Below, piece after piece: positions 25,423 through 34,199 of a stretch of 64,000 bases of DNA (within the stretch, counting starts at the first letter, position 1; each line of letters starts with the position of its first letter). A model generated the notes under the pieces. That model ran no database searches, was not told the DNA's origin, and saw only the letters and a list, made by a program, of their open reading frames with translations. Position numbers and translations under genes: made by a program. The stretch is from NCBI GenBank assembly GCA_017443465.1, contig JAFRXO010000073.1:1-64000 (forward strand), written 5' to 3'. This stretch comes from Bacteroidales bacterium. GTDB lineage: Bacteria; Bacteroidota; Bacteroidia; Bacteroidales; UBA932.

Positions 25423-26838
25423 TCAGAAGTTGAAGTAGTTCTTGGCGTTGCGATAGCTGATGTCTCCGACCATCTTCTTCAGGAACGGCATTTCCTCTGA
25501 CGGGAGCTTGCCGTCTTCGATGTCGCGGCCGATCACGTCGCAGAGGATGCGGCGGAAATACTCGTGACGGGGATAGCTGAGGAATGAACGGGAGTCGGTA
25601 AGCATTCCCACGAAGCGGCTCAGGAGGCCGTTGGCGGAAAGGGCGTTGATCTGCTTGCGCATGCCGTCTTCCTGATCGAGGAACCACCAGCCGGAACCGA
25701 ACTGCATCTTTCCGGGGAAGGAGCCGTCGTTGAAGTTGTAAGCCATCGTGATGAGAACCTCCATGTCCTTGGGATTCAGGCAGTAGAGGATGGTCTTGGT
25801 GAGCTTGCCTTCACGGGCGAGGGAGTCGAGGAACCTGTTACCGTCCTTGGCAACCGGCATGTCGTGGATGGAGTCGTAACCGGTGTCCGGTCCGAGAGCC
25901 TTGAACATGCGGGTGTTGTTGTTGCGGATGGCACCGACATGGAACTGCTGTGCCCAGCCGGCCTCAGCGTCCATGACAGCGAAGTCGTGGAGGGTAGCGC
26001 TGCGGAATTTCTCGATTTCCTCTGCATCGGGCTGCTTGCCGGCGAGGACCTTCGCGAATATGCGCTCGATCTCTGATTCGGTGTAGGGAGCGGCGTGGAA
26101 AGCCTCCAGACCGTGGTCGGAGAGCTTCGAACCCATTGCCTCGAAGAACTCGTGACGGCGCTTCAGGGCGTCGAGAAGGGTAGCATATGACTTGATTTCG
26201 ATGCCTGCTGCCTCGGAGAGTTTCTTCAGGTACTCATTGTAGGCTGTCGGGTTCTCGATAGCCATGGCCTTGTCGGGACGCCAGGCGGGGAGGATCTTGA
26301 CGCCGAAGGGATTCTCGGCGATCATCTTGTGCCAGCGGAGGTCGTCTGCAGGGTCGTCGGTGGTGCAGACGGTCTCGACGTTGAAGCGCTTGATAAGGGC
26401 CTGTCCGCGGAACTCCTCGGTAGCGAGTTTCTCATTGCACTCATCGAAGATTTCACGTGCGGTGTCGGGATTCAGCTGCTTGTGGATTCCGAATACCCTT
26501 GCCAGCTCCAGGTGTGACCAGTGGTAGAGGGGATTACGCATGGTGTAAGGCATTGTCTCTGCCCATTTCTGGAAGATCTCCCAGGATGACCTGCGGCCTC
26601 CGGTTATGTATTCCTCGCTTACTCCGTTGCCCCTCATTGCGCGCCATTTGTAATGGTCGCCGGCCTTGCCGTCAGTCAGCCAGAGCTCGGTGATGTCCTT
26701 GAACTGGACGTTCTCGGCTATGAGCTGCGGAGAGAGGTGGCAGTGGTAGTCGATGATGGGCATCGCCTCGGCGGCGCCATGGTAGAGCTCCCTGGCAGCA
26801 TCGGTCGAGAGCATGAAATTTTCATTGATGAATGGCAT
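25423..26838 (-). CDS. uxaC: Glucuronate/galacturonate isomerase
   Basis: A 471-residue cytoplasmic enzyme converting D-glucuronate to D-fructuronate and D-galacturonate to D-tagaturonate. It has full family length and the UxaC landmarks IIDYHCHLSPQ (metal-binding histidines, near 29-39), TTDDPADDL, and GSGWWFLDQEDGMRKQI near the C terminus. Its ATG is preceded by CAT. It is divergent from exuT, with a LacI-type operator between them, so both respond to the same signal. UxaE (58892) handles tagaturonate. Confidence 0.95.
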   Translation of the reverse strand: MPFINENFMLSTDAARELYHGAAEAMPIIDYHCHLSPQLIAENVQFKDITELWLTDGKAGDHYKWRAMRGNGVSEEYITGGRRSSWEIFQKWAETMPYTMRNPLYHWSHLELARVFGIHKQLNPDTAREIFDECNEKLATEEFRGQALIKRFNVETVCTTDDPADDLRWHKMIAENPFGVKILPAWRPDKAMAIENPTAYNEYLKKLSEAAGIEIKSYATLLDALKRRHEFFEAMGSKLSDHGLEAFHAAPYTESEIERIFAKVLAGKQPDAEEIEKFRSATLHDFAVMDAEAGWAQQFHVGAIRNNNTRMFKALGPDTGYDSIHDMPVAKDGNRFLDSLAREGKLTKTILYCLNPKDMEVLITMAYNFNDGSFPGKMQFGSGWWFLDQEDGMRKQINALSANGLLSRFVGMLTDSRSFLSYPRHEYFRRILCDVIGRDIEDGKLPSEEMPFLKKMVGDISYRNAKNYFNF

Positions 26839-26857
26839 ATGTGTTAAAAATTATTGT

Positions 26858-26895
26858 TAAATTTGAGAAAATTTTTGCAATCGTTTGCAAAAGTA
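26858..26895. promoter_or_regulatory. Divergent uxaC/exuT promoters with LacI-type operator
   Basis: The operator TTTTGCAATCGTTTGCAAAA (26873-26892) has perfect 8-bp arms around TCGT, the form of LacI-family sites. The rightward -7 box TAAATTTG is at 26858-26865, placing the operator just after the exuT transcription start. The leftward -7 box TACTTTTG (26888-26895) overlaps the right arm and serves uxaC. A bound repressor would block both. A closely related palindrome is at 58859-58872 before uxaE. Confidence 0.82.
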
Positions 26896-26924
26896 AATAA
26901 AAATTAATTAATAACCATATCAAC

Positions 26925-28394
26925 ATGGCAGAAAAATCAACACAAAAGAAACTGATGACCAATTGGCGGTGGTGGTTGTGTTCACTGCTCTTTTTCGCAT
27001 TGACAGTCAATTACCTTGATAGGCAAGTCCTCTCGTTGACCTACGAGGGTTTCATCAAACCGGAGTTCGGCTGGACTGATGCCAACTACGGTACGATTAC
27101 ATCCGCATTCTCAATCCTTTATGCCATCTTCTGCCTCTTTGCTGGCAAGTTCGTCGACTGGATGGGCACGAAGAAAGGCTACCTGATCGCAATCGGCGTG
27201 TGGTCTCTCGGTGCTGTCCTGCATGCAGTCTGCGGATGGGCGACCGTCCACCTGGTTAGCGGTGTCGATTCAGTAGCCGCCCTCAAGGCAGGTTCGGTGG
27301 CGGGTGAGACCATGAGTATGGTAGTGACCGTTTCAGTCTGGCTCTTCCTTCTGTGCCGCGGCATCCTCGCACTTGGCGAAGCTGGCAACTTCCCTGCTTC
27401 CATCAAGGTCGTGGCAGAATATTTCCCGAAAAAAGACCGCGCATTCGCGACTTCGATATTCAACTCCGGAGCTTCTGTTGGCGCACTTGCCGCCCCGATC
27501 TGCATTCCTCCCCTCGCCAAGGCGTTCGGATGGGAATGGGCATTCATCATCATCGGTGGTGTCGGCTTCCTGTGGATGTTCTTCTGGGCATTCATGTATG
27601 ACAAGCCCGAAATCAGCAAGCACGTGAACGAGGCAGAACTCGAGTACATCCACCAGGATGACGCGGAAGAGGCCAGGGAGAAGGCCGAGGCTGCAAAACT
27701 TGCCGCCAGCGAGCCCAAGCTCAGCCTCCTGCAGTGCTTCAAGTACAAACAGACATGGTCTTTCGTCATAGGTAAGTTCTTCACCGACGGAGTGTGGTGG
27801 TTCTACCTGTTCTGGGCTCCCAGCTACTTCACGAACCAGTTCGGAATCAAGATGACCGAGCCCAAGGGGCAGGCACTCATATTCGTCCTCTATGCGATCG
27901 TGACCGTCCTGTCGATTTTCGGAGGTTACCTCCCGAAGGTCTTCGTCGAGAAGAAGGGTATGAATCCATATGCCGGAAGGATGCTTGCGATGTTCCTCTT
28001 CGCCTTCTTCCCGCTCTTCTCTCTCCTCGCCCAGCCGATGGGAACCATATCACCGTGGTGGCCCGCCATCCTTATCGGTCTCGCTGCCGCAGGTCACCAG
28101 GCCTGGAGCGCCAACATCTTCTCCACTGTCGGTGACATGTTCCCGAAGAGCACGGTAGCTACTGTCACCGGTATCGGCGCAATGGCCGGCGGTGTCGGCT
28201 CCATGATCATCCAGAAAGTCGCTGGTAACCTCTTCACATATGCGGAGAACGCAGGTGACGCATTCACCTTCCTCGGCTTCTCAGGCAAGCCTGCAGGTTA
28301 TTTCATCATATTCTGCTTCTGCGGAATAGCCTACCTCCTCGCCTGGACCATCATGAAGTCCCTCGTCCCGAAATACAAGCAAGTTGAAGTTTAA
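26925..28394 (+). CDS. exuT: Hexuronate transporter, MFS (ExuT-like)
   Basis: A 489-residue inner-membrane permease with about 12 helices and no signal peptide. NYLDRQVLSLTYEGF at about 26-40 is the ACS/ExuT-type N-terminal helix, and RGILALGEAGNFPASIKVV with YFPKKDRAFATSIFNSG are hexuronate-transporter signatures of the anion:cation symporter branch. A charged loop (about 235-265) links the two halves. It opens the rightward operon with kdgK and eda, consistent with galacturonate/glucuronate import. Substrate is inferred from family and neighbours. Confidence 0.88.
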   Translation: MAEKSTQKKLMTNWRWWLCSLLFFALTVNYLDRQVLSLTYEGFIKPEFGWTDANYGTITSAFSILYAIFCLFAGKFVDWMGTKKGYLIAIGVWSLGAVLHAVCGWATVHLVSGVDSVAALKAGSVAGETMSMVVTVSVWLFLLCRGILALGEAGNFPASIKVVAEYFPKKDRAFATSIFNSGASVGALAAPICIPPLAKAFGWEWAFIIIGGVGFLWMFFWAFMYDKPEISKHVNEAELEYIHQDDAEEAREKAEAAKLAASEPKLSLLQCFKYKQTWSFVIGKFFTDGVWWFYLFWAPSYFTNQFGIKMTEPKGQALIFVLYAIVTVLSIFGGYLPKVFVEKKGMNPYAGRMLAMFLFAFFPLFSLLAQPMGTISPWWPAILIGLAAAGHQAWSANIFSTVGDMFPKSTVATVTGIGAMAGGVGSMIIQKVAGNLFTYAENAGDAFTFLGFSGKPAGYFIIFCFCGIAYLLAWTIMKSLVPKYKQVEV

Positions 28395-28418
28395 TCTATA
28401 AGCCTAAAACACAGACAT

Positions 28419-29441
28419 ATGGCAAAAATCGTAACCATGGGCGAGATAATGCTCCGCCTCACTCCTCCGGGAAATTCCAGATTCGTACAGTGCGACTCCC
28501 TCTGCCTCGAGTTCGGCGGCGGTGAGGCGAACGTGGCCCTCAGCGTTGCCAACTACGGACATGACGCCTACTTCGTCACCAAACTGCCCAAGCACGAAAT
28601 CGGCCAGGCGACAGTCAATTTCCTTCGCCGCTACGGAGTCCATACTGATTATATAGCACGCGGTGGTGACCGCGTGGGAATCTATTTCCAGGAGACCGGA
28701 TCCGCTATGCGTGCGAGCAAGGTCATATATGACCGCGCCCACTCGGCGATTTCCGAGGCCGAGCCCTCAGACTTCGATTTCGACAAGATCTTCGAAGGCG
28801 CCGACTGGTTCCACTGGACCGGAATCACCCCGGCGGTTTCGGACAAGGCAGCTGAACTGGTGAAACTGGCCTGCGAGGCCGCCCACCGTCACGGGGTCAC
28901 CATCTCCTGCGACCTGAACTTCCGCAAGAAGCTCTGGACTTCGGAGAAGGCCCAGTCGGTAATGCGCCCGCTCATGGCATATGTCGACGTGTGCATCGGC
29001 AACGAAGAGGATGCCCAGAAATGTCTCGGCTTCGTCCCCGATGCCGACGTTCTCGCCGGAAAGACCGACGCAGCAGGCTACAAGGGGATCTTCAAACAGA
29101 TGAAAGAGCAGTTCGGGTTCAAGTACGTCGCCACCACCCTCAGGGAGTCCTTCTCAGCATCCCATAACGGATGGAAAGCCTTGATCTACGACGGAAAGGA
29201 ATTCTACGAGTCCAAGCGCTACGACATCCAGCCCATAGTTGACCGCGTAGGCGGAGGAGACTCCTTCTCAGGCGGTCTCATCCACGGTCTCCTTACCAAG
29301 GCTACCCAGGGAGAGGCACTCGAATTCGCAGTGGCGGCTTCCGCCCTCAAGCACACCATCCCCGGAGACGTAAACCTGGTTTCCGTCGATGAGGTTGAGG
29401 CCCTTGCAAAGGGTGACGGCTCAGGACGCGTACAGAGATAA
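28419..29441 (+). CDS. kdgK: 2-keto-3-deoxygluconate kinase
   Basis: A 340-residue PfkB-family sugar kinase that phosphorylates 2-keto-3-deoxygluconate to KDPG. The N-terminal signature is MGEIMLRLTPPG with EFGGGEANVA, and the C-terminal PfkB motif DRVGGGDSFSGGLIHG holds the catalytic Asp (about D281). Start ATG at 28419 is preceded by CAT and follows exuT by 24 nt. The product is the substrate of the next gene, eda. Confidence 0.93.
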   Translation: MAKIVTMGEIMLRLTPPGNSRFVQCDSLCLEFGGGEANVALSVANYGHDAYFVTKLPKHEIGQATVNFLRRYGVHTDYIARGGDRVGIYFQETGSAMRASKVIYDRAHSAISEAEPSDFDFDKIFEGADWFHWTGITPAVSDKAAELVKLACEAAHRHGVTISCDLNFRKKLWTSEKAQSVMRPLMAYVDVCIGNEEDAQKCLGFVPDADVLAGKTDAAGYKGIFKQMKEQFGFKYVATTLRESFSASHNGWKALIYDGKEFYESKRYDIQPIVDRVGGGDSFSGGLIHGLLTKATQGEALEFAVAASALKHTIPGDVNLVSVDEVEALAKGDGSGRVQR

Positions 29442-29463
29442 ACCTCTAATCCAGACAACAGAA

Positions 29464-30132
29464 ATGGCAAAATTCGACAAGATACAGGTGATGACCAAGA
29501 TCGGTTCCACCGGAATGGTCCCCGTTTTCTACAACAAGGATGTGGAAGTCTCCAAGAATGTCATCAAGGCTTGCTATGACGGCGGTGTCCGTGCATTCGA
29601 GTTTACCAACAGGGGAGACTTCGCACATGAGGTGTTCGCCGCGGTGATGAAGTTCGTCAGGGCAGAGTGCCCCGACATGGCACTCGGTGCCGGGACGATA
29701 TTGGATGCTCCTACCGCTGTAATGTATATGCAGTGCGGCGCCGACTTCATCGTATCCCCCAATTTCAATCCCGATGTGGCAAAGGTCTGCAACCGCAGGG
29801 GAGTGTCCTATTCCCCGGGCTGCGGCTCGGTCTCTGAAATCGGTTTCGCCCAGGAGGCGGGTGCCGACCTGGTGAAGATATTCCCGGGCGATGTCCTCGG
29901 CCCGAGATTCATCAAGGACGTCCTCGGTCCGCTCCCATGGTCCAAGCTAATGGTTACCGGCGGCGTGGCTCCGGAGAAGGAGAATCTGGAGGGATGGTTC
30001 AAGGCCGGTGTATTCAGTGTCGGAATGGGATCGAAACTGTTCCCGAAAGACAAGGTGGCTTCCGGTGACTGGGGTTATGTGACGGAGAAATGCCGCGAAG
30101 CCCTGTCGTTCATCGCAGACGCCAAAAAATAA
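29464..30132 (+). CDS. eda: 2-keto-3-deoxy-6-phosphogluconate aldolase
   Basis: A 222-residue cytoplasmic class I aldolase splitting KDPG into pyruvate and glyceraldehyde 3-phosphate. The Schiff-base lysine is in DLVKIFPGD and the catalytic Glu in AFEFTNRGD; LGAGTILD and the phosphate site VTGGVAPE are also present. Start MAKFDKIQVM at 29464 follows kdgK by 22 nt; an earlier in-frame start would overlap kdgK. It closes the lower uronate pathway in this operon. Confidence 0.93.
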   Translation: MAKFDKIQVMTKIGSTGMVPVFYNKDVEVSKNVIKACYDGGVRAFEFTNRGDFAHEVFAAVMKFVRAECPDMALGAGTILDAPTAVMYMQCGADFIVSPNFNPDVAKVCNRRGVSYSPGCGSVSEIGFAQEAGADLVKIFPGDVLGPRFIKDVLGPLPWSKLMVTGGVAPEKENLEGWFKAGVFSVGMGSKLFPKDKVASGDWGYVTEKCREALSFIADAKK

Positions 30133-30137
30133 GAGAT

Positions 30138-32528
30138 ATGTTAAAGAAATATTTCCTTTCAATATGCGCCATCTTCTTCATGGCGCATATCGCCTTTTTA
30201 TCTGTTGCCTCCGCAGCGCAGGCCGACAGAAAGACCCTCCCCGACGGGACATATGTAGAGGCCCTCACTCCCTGTGACCTCTCCCTCAACGTTGTTGACG
30301 GTGTCCTCAAGGAAATCACCGTGAAGGTGCCGGATGAATCCACCAAAGTAGTGGAACTTCTGAGCAACAAGGCCCTTCACACCCCTGTGGATTTCGTGAC
30401 CACAATCTGGGACGACGCCAAGCAGCAGGAGAAACTGATAGTCCGTATAGTCAATCCCGGCGGAATGGCTTACACTACCCGCACCTTTGCCATAATGGAC
30501 GGTCCCATCACAAGCGACAAGGAATTCTACGAGAAGGTCCTGAACCTTTTCTACCCGGGACTCGAAGAAGTCCGCCGCGCCGTGAATTCAAAGGACTACG
30601 CCGCCGCGCAGAAAGCATATGTAAAGTATCTCAAGACGCGAAAGACCCCCGTCTGGTCATTCGACTGGAGGGACTTCGACAAGGCTTCTTCGCGCGATGC
30701 CGGTTATGACACCTCCGCGGCCGACAAGATAGCGGGCAACCTGCTTTCCAGCTGCAGCGTACCCTACCAGTTCGGGAACCACATCGACTGGGCGATCAAC
30801 CCGACCAAGCCCTATTACATGGAATGGACCTGGCAGCTGAGCCGCCATCCTTTCTGGAACACCCTCGGGCAGGCCTACTGGGCTACCGGTGATGAGAAAT
30901 ACGCCAAGGCTTTCGTCAGGCAGTTGCGTGGCTGGATCATCGACAACCCGCTCCCCGACAATTCCGCCAACATAGACTATTCGCGTTGGAGAACCATAGA
31001 GACCGGAATCCGTTCGGCCGGAGTATGGCCCATTTCGTTCTTCCGCTTCCTGGGTTCCCCCTCTTTCGACGACGAGTCTATCGTAATGATGGTCAAGTCC
31101 TTCTATGAGCATGGAGTTCATCTGGAGAAATTCCCGTCAGGCGGCGGAAACTGGCTGACGATGGAGATGAACGGACTGTATCACATCGCTGTCATCTTCC
31201 CCGAGTTCATTGCCTCCCAGAGATGGGAGAAACTTGCCGGCGACAAGCTCTATGCCGAGCAGAAGATCCAGTTCCTTCCTGACGGAGCACAGGTAGAGCT
31301 CGCTCCGGGTTATCACGGAGTCAGCGTCAGCAACATGTTCTCCGTGGTACCTTTTGCCAGGATGAACGACAGGAAACTTCCCGGCGGCTACATCGACAAC
31401 TTCGAGCTGATGTACGAGTACTATATGAAGATCGCATTCCCCGACGGAAAGACCCCGGCGGTGAATGATTCCGGCTGGGGCGACTGCCGTTCATGGCTGG
31501 ACAGGGGCCTCGAGAGCTTCCCCGGCAGGAAGGACTTCCAATATGTGGCCACCGAAGGGAAGGAGGGCACCGAGCCCGCCTACAAGTCCCTGTGGATGCC
31601 CTGGGCCGGCTGGTACATCATGCGTTCCGGCTGGGACAGCAAGGCTCTGCACGCCCATTTCGACGTGGGGCCGTTCTCCGGCTGGCACTCTCATGAAGAC
31701 GCGCTTTCTCTCCTTCTGAGCGCATATGGCGACAGGATCCTCTCCGAGTGCGGGACATATGCATATGACACATCCGAGTGGAGGGCATATGCCATCTCCG
31801 CGCGCGGTCACAATGTAGTCCGCGTTGACGGGAAGGACCAGGAGTGGAGGAAAGCCGGAAGCGGCAAATCCTTCGAGAACGAGGAACCCATGGGCAACCG
31901 CTGGATCACAAATGACAAATTCGATTTCGGAGTGGGCTGGTACCGTACCGGATATGGTCCCGAGATCGATCAGACGGTGTCACAGTACCGTGCCCTTCTC
32001 TACCTGAAAGACCGCTGCTGGCTGATGTTCGACATGTTCCTTCCGAAGGACAAGGCAAAGCACACATATGAGACATCATTCCATCTGAACGAGGCCGAGG
32101 CCGAGGTCAAGTCCGGGCTCCAGGCGGTAGTCGGGACCCATGAGGGAGTCGCCAACCTGGCGATAGTTCCGCTCAATTCCAAGGGATTGGATGTGAACGT
32201 AGTATGCGGACAGGAGACTCCTGAGGTCCTGGGATGGATCCATGACGAGAGGTGCGGGGCATATGGCTGTCGTCCGGTGGCTACCCCGATCTACAAGCGT
32301 GAAGTCGCCGGCCAGTGGGTCGAGCCATATCTTCTCTATCCGGTGAAGGCTGGGGAGGAGTTCCCGGTCGCATCGGTGAAGGCCAAGGGCGCCGGTCGCT
32401 ACTTAGTCACCTTCAAGGACGGAACCCGTATCACCGTTAACCTGACTGCAGGAGCCGAATCCCTCGGGACCCTGTCCTATACGATAAAGGGCGGCAAGGG
32501 CGCTCCCGTTTCAGCCAAGGTCCTGTAA
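30138..32528 (+). CDS. Heparinase II/III-like polysaccharide lyase, copy 1
   Basis: A 796-residue exported protein (signal peptide ending SVASAAQA) starting 5 nt after eda. A small N-terminal beta domain (to about 125) precedes an (alpha/alpha) toroid (about 130-400) and a heparinase II/III-type beta domain. Candidate catalytic residues are Asn in GNWLTMEMNG, Tyr-His in APGYHGVS, and the His pair in GWHSHEDALSL. The related families PL12, PL15, PL17 and PL21 attack uronate-containing chains, so the place beside exuT-kdgK-eda is fitting. Family and polymer cannot be set by eye. It shares the C-terminal phrase IKGGKGAPVSAKVL with copies 2 and 3. Confidence 0.8.
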   Translation: MLKKYFLSICAIFFMAHIAFLSVASAAQADRKTLPDGTYVEALTPCDLSLNVVDGVLKEITVKVPDESTKVVELLSNKALHTPVDFVTTIWDDAKQQEKLIVRIVNPGGMAYTTRTFAIMDGPITSDKEFYEKVLNLFYPGLEEVRRAVNSKDYAAAQKAYVKYLKTRKTPVWSFDWRDFDKASSRDAGYDTSAADKIAGNLLSSCSVPYQFGNHIDWAINPTKPYYMEWTWQLSRHPFWNTLGQAYWATGDEKYAKAFVRQLRGWIIDNPLPDNSANIDYSRWRTIETGIRSAGVWPISFFRFLGSPSFDDESIVMMVKSFYEHGVHLEKFPSGGGNWLTMEMNGLYHIAVIFPEFIASQRWEKLAGDKLYAEQKIQFLPDGAQVELAPGYHGVSVSNMFSVVPFARMNDRKLPGGYIDNFELMYEYYMKIAFPDGKTPAVNDSGWGDCRSWLDRGLESFPGRKDFQYVATEGKEGTEPAYKSLWMPWAGWYIMRSGWDSKALHAHFDVGPFSGWHSHEDALSLLLSAYGDRILSECGTYAYDTSEWRAYAISARGHNVVRVDGKDQEWRKAGSGKSFENEEPMGNRWITNDKFDFGVGWYRTGYGPEIDQTVSQYRALLYLKDRCWLMFDMFLPKDKAKHTYETSFHLNEAEAEVKSGLQAVVGTHEGVANLAIVPLNSKGLDVNVVCGQETPEVLGWIHDERCGAYGCRPVATPIYKREVAGQWVEPYLLYPVKAGEEFPVASVKAKGAGRYLVTFKDGTRITVNLTAGAESLGTLSYTIKGGKGAPVSAKVL

Positions 32529-32564
32529 ACAGCCTCAGGGCGGCATTTTAACCGCATATCCGTG

Positions 32565-34193
32565 ATGAGAAAGTTATTGACATTAGCTTTGATCCTTTCC
32601 CTTGGAGCCGGTTGCGTCCGGGAGAGCAAGACGTTGACATCGACTGTAAACGTGCCAAATGTCCCGGTACTTGCCCTCAAGGACATGAACAGGATCGCCA
32701 CGGTCGGAATAGCCGCTCCTGAAGGGTTTCAATATTCCTTGAAAGCCGTCGAGGTGGATCTCTCTGCCTCCGCAGGTATGGGAGATGTACGCAAGGTGGC
32801 AGTCCTGAGCGGTGATGGAACTGTCGCTGAGGCAGACCTTATGACTGATGCCCGCGTGAAGGTTGCCAGGCTCCAGTTTGAAGCCCCGCTTGAAGGGCCG
32901 GTGACAGACCTTGCCATCGGCCTGGTGACTGCGGATGAGGTGGATCTCGACAACAAGATCACCCTCAAGGGGATCAAACTGCTGACTTCGGACGGGAAGG
33001 TGACTGTGGATTGCTCCGGAGCACCTGTCTTGAGGACCGCGATAGCCCTCCGGCAGAACGGGCAGGACGGGGTCGACAACTGCAGGATCCCCGGACTTGC
33101 CATCACTCCAAAAGGGACGATCATAGCGATATATGATGCCCGCCGGGACCGTAACCGCGACCTTCAGGGAGACATAGACATATGCTACAACCGAAGCACT
33201 GACGGCGGGAGGACATGGTCCGAAATGAAGGTTGCCATGGACATGGGAGAGTGGGGAGGACTGCCTCAGAAATACAACGGAGTAAGCGATCCCTGCATCC
33301 TCGTGGATGAGAATACGGGCGACATCTACATTTCCGCGTGTTGGATGCACGGAGTAATAGATGAAAAGACCGGGAAATGGATCGAGGGTCTGACAGCAGA
33401 GTCTACAGCATGGAACCACCAGTGGCGTACTAACGGGACCCATCCGGGCTACGATGTCAAGCAGAGTTCCCAGTGGATGGTAGTGAAAAGTACGGACGAC
33501 GGCCTGACCTGGAGCGCTCCTGTGAATTGTACACGTCAGGTCAAGCCTGAGGAGTATTGCCTTACGATCAACGCTCCCGGTGCGGGTATTACCCTCAATG
33601 ACGGCACATTGGTCTTCCCAGGCCAGGGAAGGCGCGAAGACGCCAGCAGTTTCTCTACGCTCATTTACAGCAAGGACGGCGGAAAGACCTGGCAGTCAGG
33701 TAAACCGGTTTTCGATGACCATTCAATCCATTGCAACGAATGCATGTGCGTCCAGCTTGCTGACGGGTCTATAATGCTCAATATGCGCTCGGGTAAGAAC
33801 CGCGGGAACCACGAAGAGAACGGCCGTTTGGTCGCTGTAACGAAAGACCTCGGCCAGACATGGGAGATCCATCCGACTTCGGGCCATGTCCTGACCGAAC
33901 CCACATGCCAGGGTTCGATCCTCAAGCATATGTACAGGCAGGCGGACGGCAGCGAGAAGGAACTGCTGTTATTCTTCAATCCGAATGATCCTGACAAGAG
34001 GGTCCATCATTCGATCCGCTGCAGTTTTGACGAGGGAATGACCTGGCCTGCGGTCCTGGAGGTGGACGAAGGCCAGGGGGCGGGCTATTCCTGCATGATT
34101 TCCGTGGACAACGAAACCATCGGGGTCATTTACGAAGGCAGCGGCGCCAATCTCGTGTACCAGCAGATAAAGATTTCAGACATAATTAATTAA
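32565..34193 (+). CDS. Sialidase-like exo-glycosidase, GH33
   Basis: A 542-residue lipoprotein (LGAGC, Cys17 region) with an N-terminal jelly-roll of the sialidase-associated type (about 25-155) and a six-bladed propeller. The arginine of RIPGLAI, the acid YDARRD, and four Asp boxes (STDGGRTW, STDDGLTW, SKDGGKTW, SFDEGMTW) fit family GH33. NECMCVQ and GYSCMIS probably carry the Glu and Tyr of the active site. It would remove terminal sialic or a related 2-keto acid. It is enclosed by the lyase copies, so the true sugar could be a different keto-acid. Start ATG at 32565 chosen over the adjacent GTG. Confidence 0.8.
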   Translation: MRKLLTLALILSLGAGCVRESKTLTSTVNVPNVPVLALKDMNRIATVGIAAPEGFQYSLKAVEVDLSASAGMGDVRKVAVLSGDGTVAEADLMTDARVKVARLQFEAPLEGPVTDLAIGLVTADEVDLDNKITLKGIKLLTSDGKVTVDCSGAPVLRTAIALRQNGQDGVDNCRIPGLAITPKGTIIAIYDARRDRNRDLQGDIDICYNRSTDGGRTWSEMKVAMDMGEWGGLPQKYNGVSDPCILVDENTGDIYISACWMHGVIDEKTGKWIEGLTAESTAWNHQWRTNGTHPGYDVKQSSQWMVVKSTDDGLTWSAPVNCTRQVKPEEYCLTINAPGAGITLNDGTLVFPGQGRREDASSFSTLIYSKDGGKTWQSGKPVFDDHSIHCNECMCVQLADGSIMLNMRSGKNRGNHEENGRLVAVTKDLGQTWEIHPTSGHVLTEPTCQGSILKHMYRQADGSEKELLLFFNPNDPDKRVHHSIRCSFDEGMTWPAVLEVDEGQGAGYSCMISVDNETIGVIYEGSGANLVYQQIKISDIIN

Positions 34194-34199
34194 CCACAT

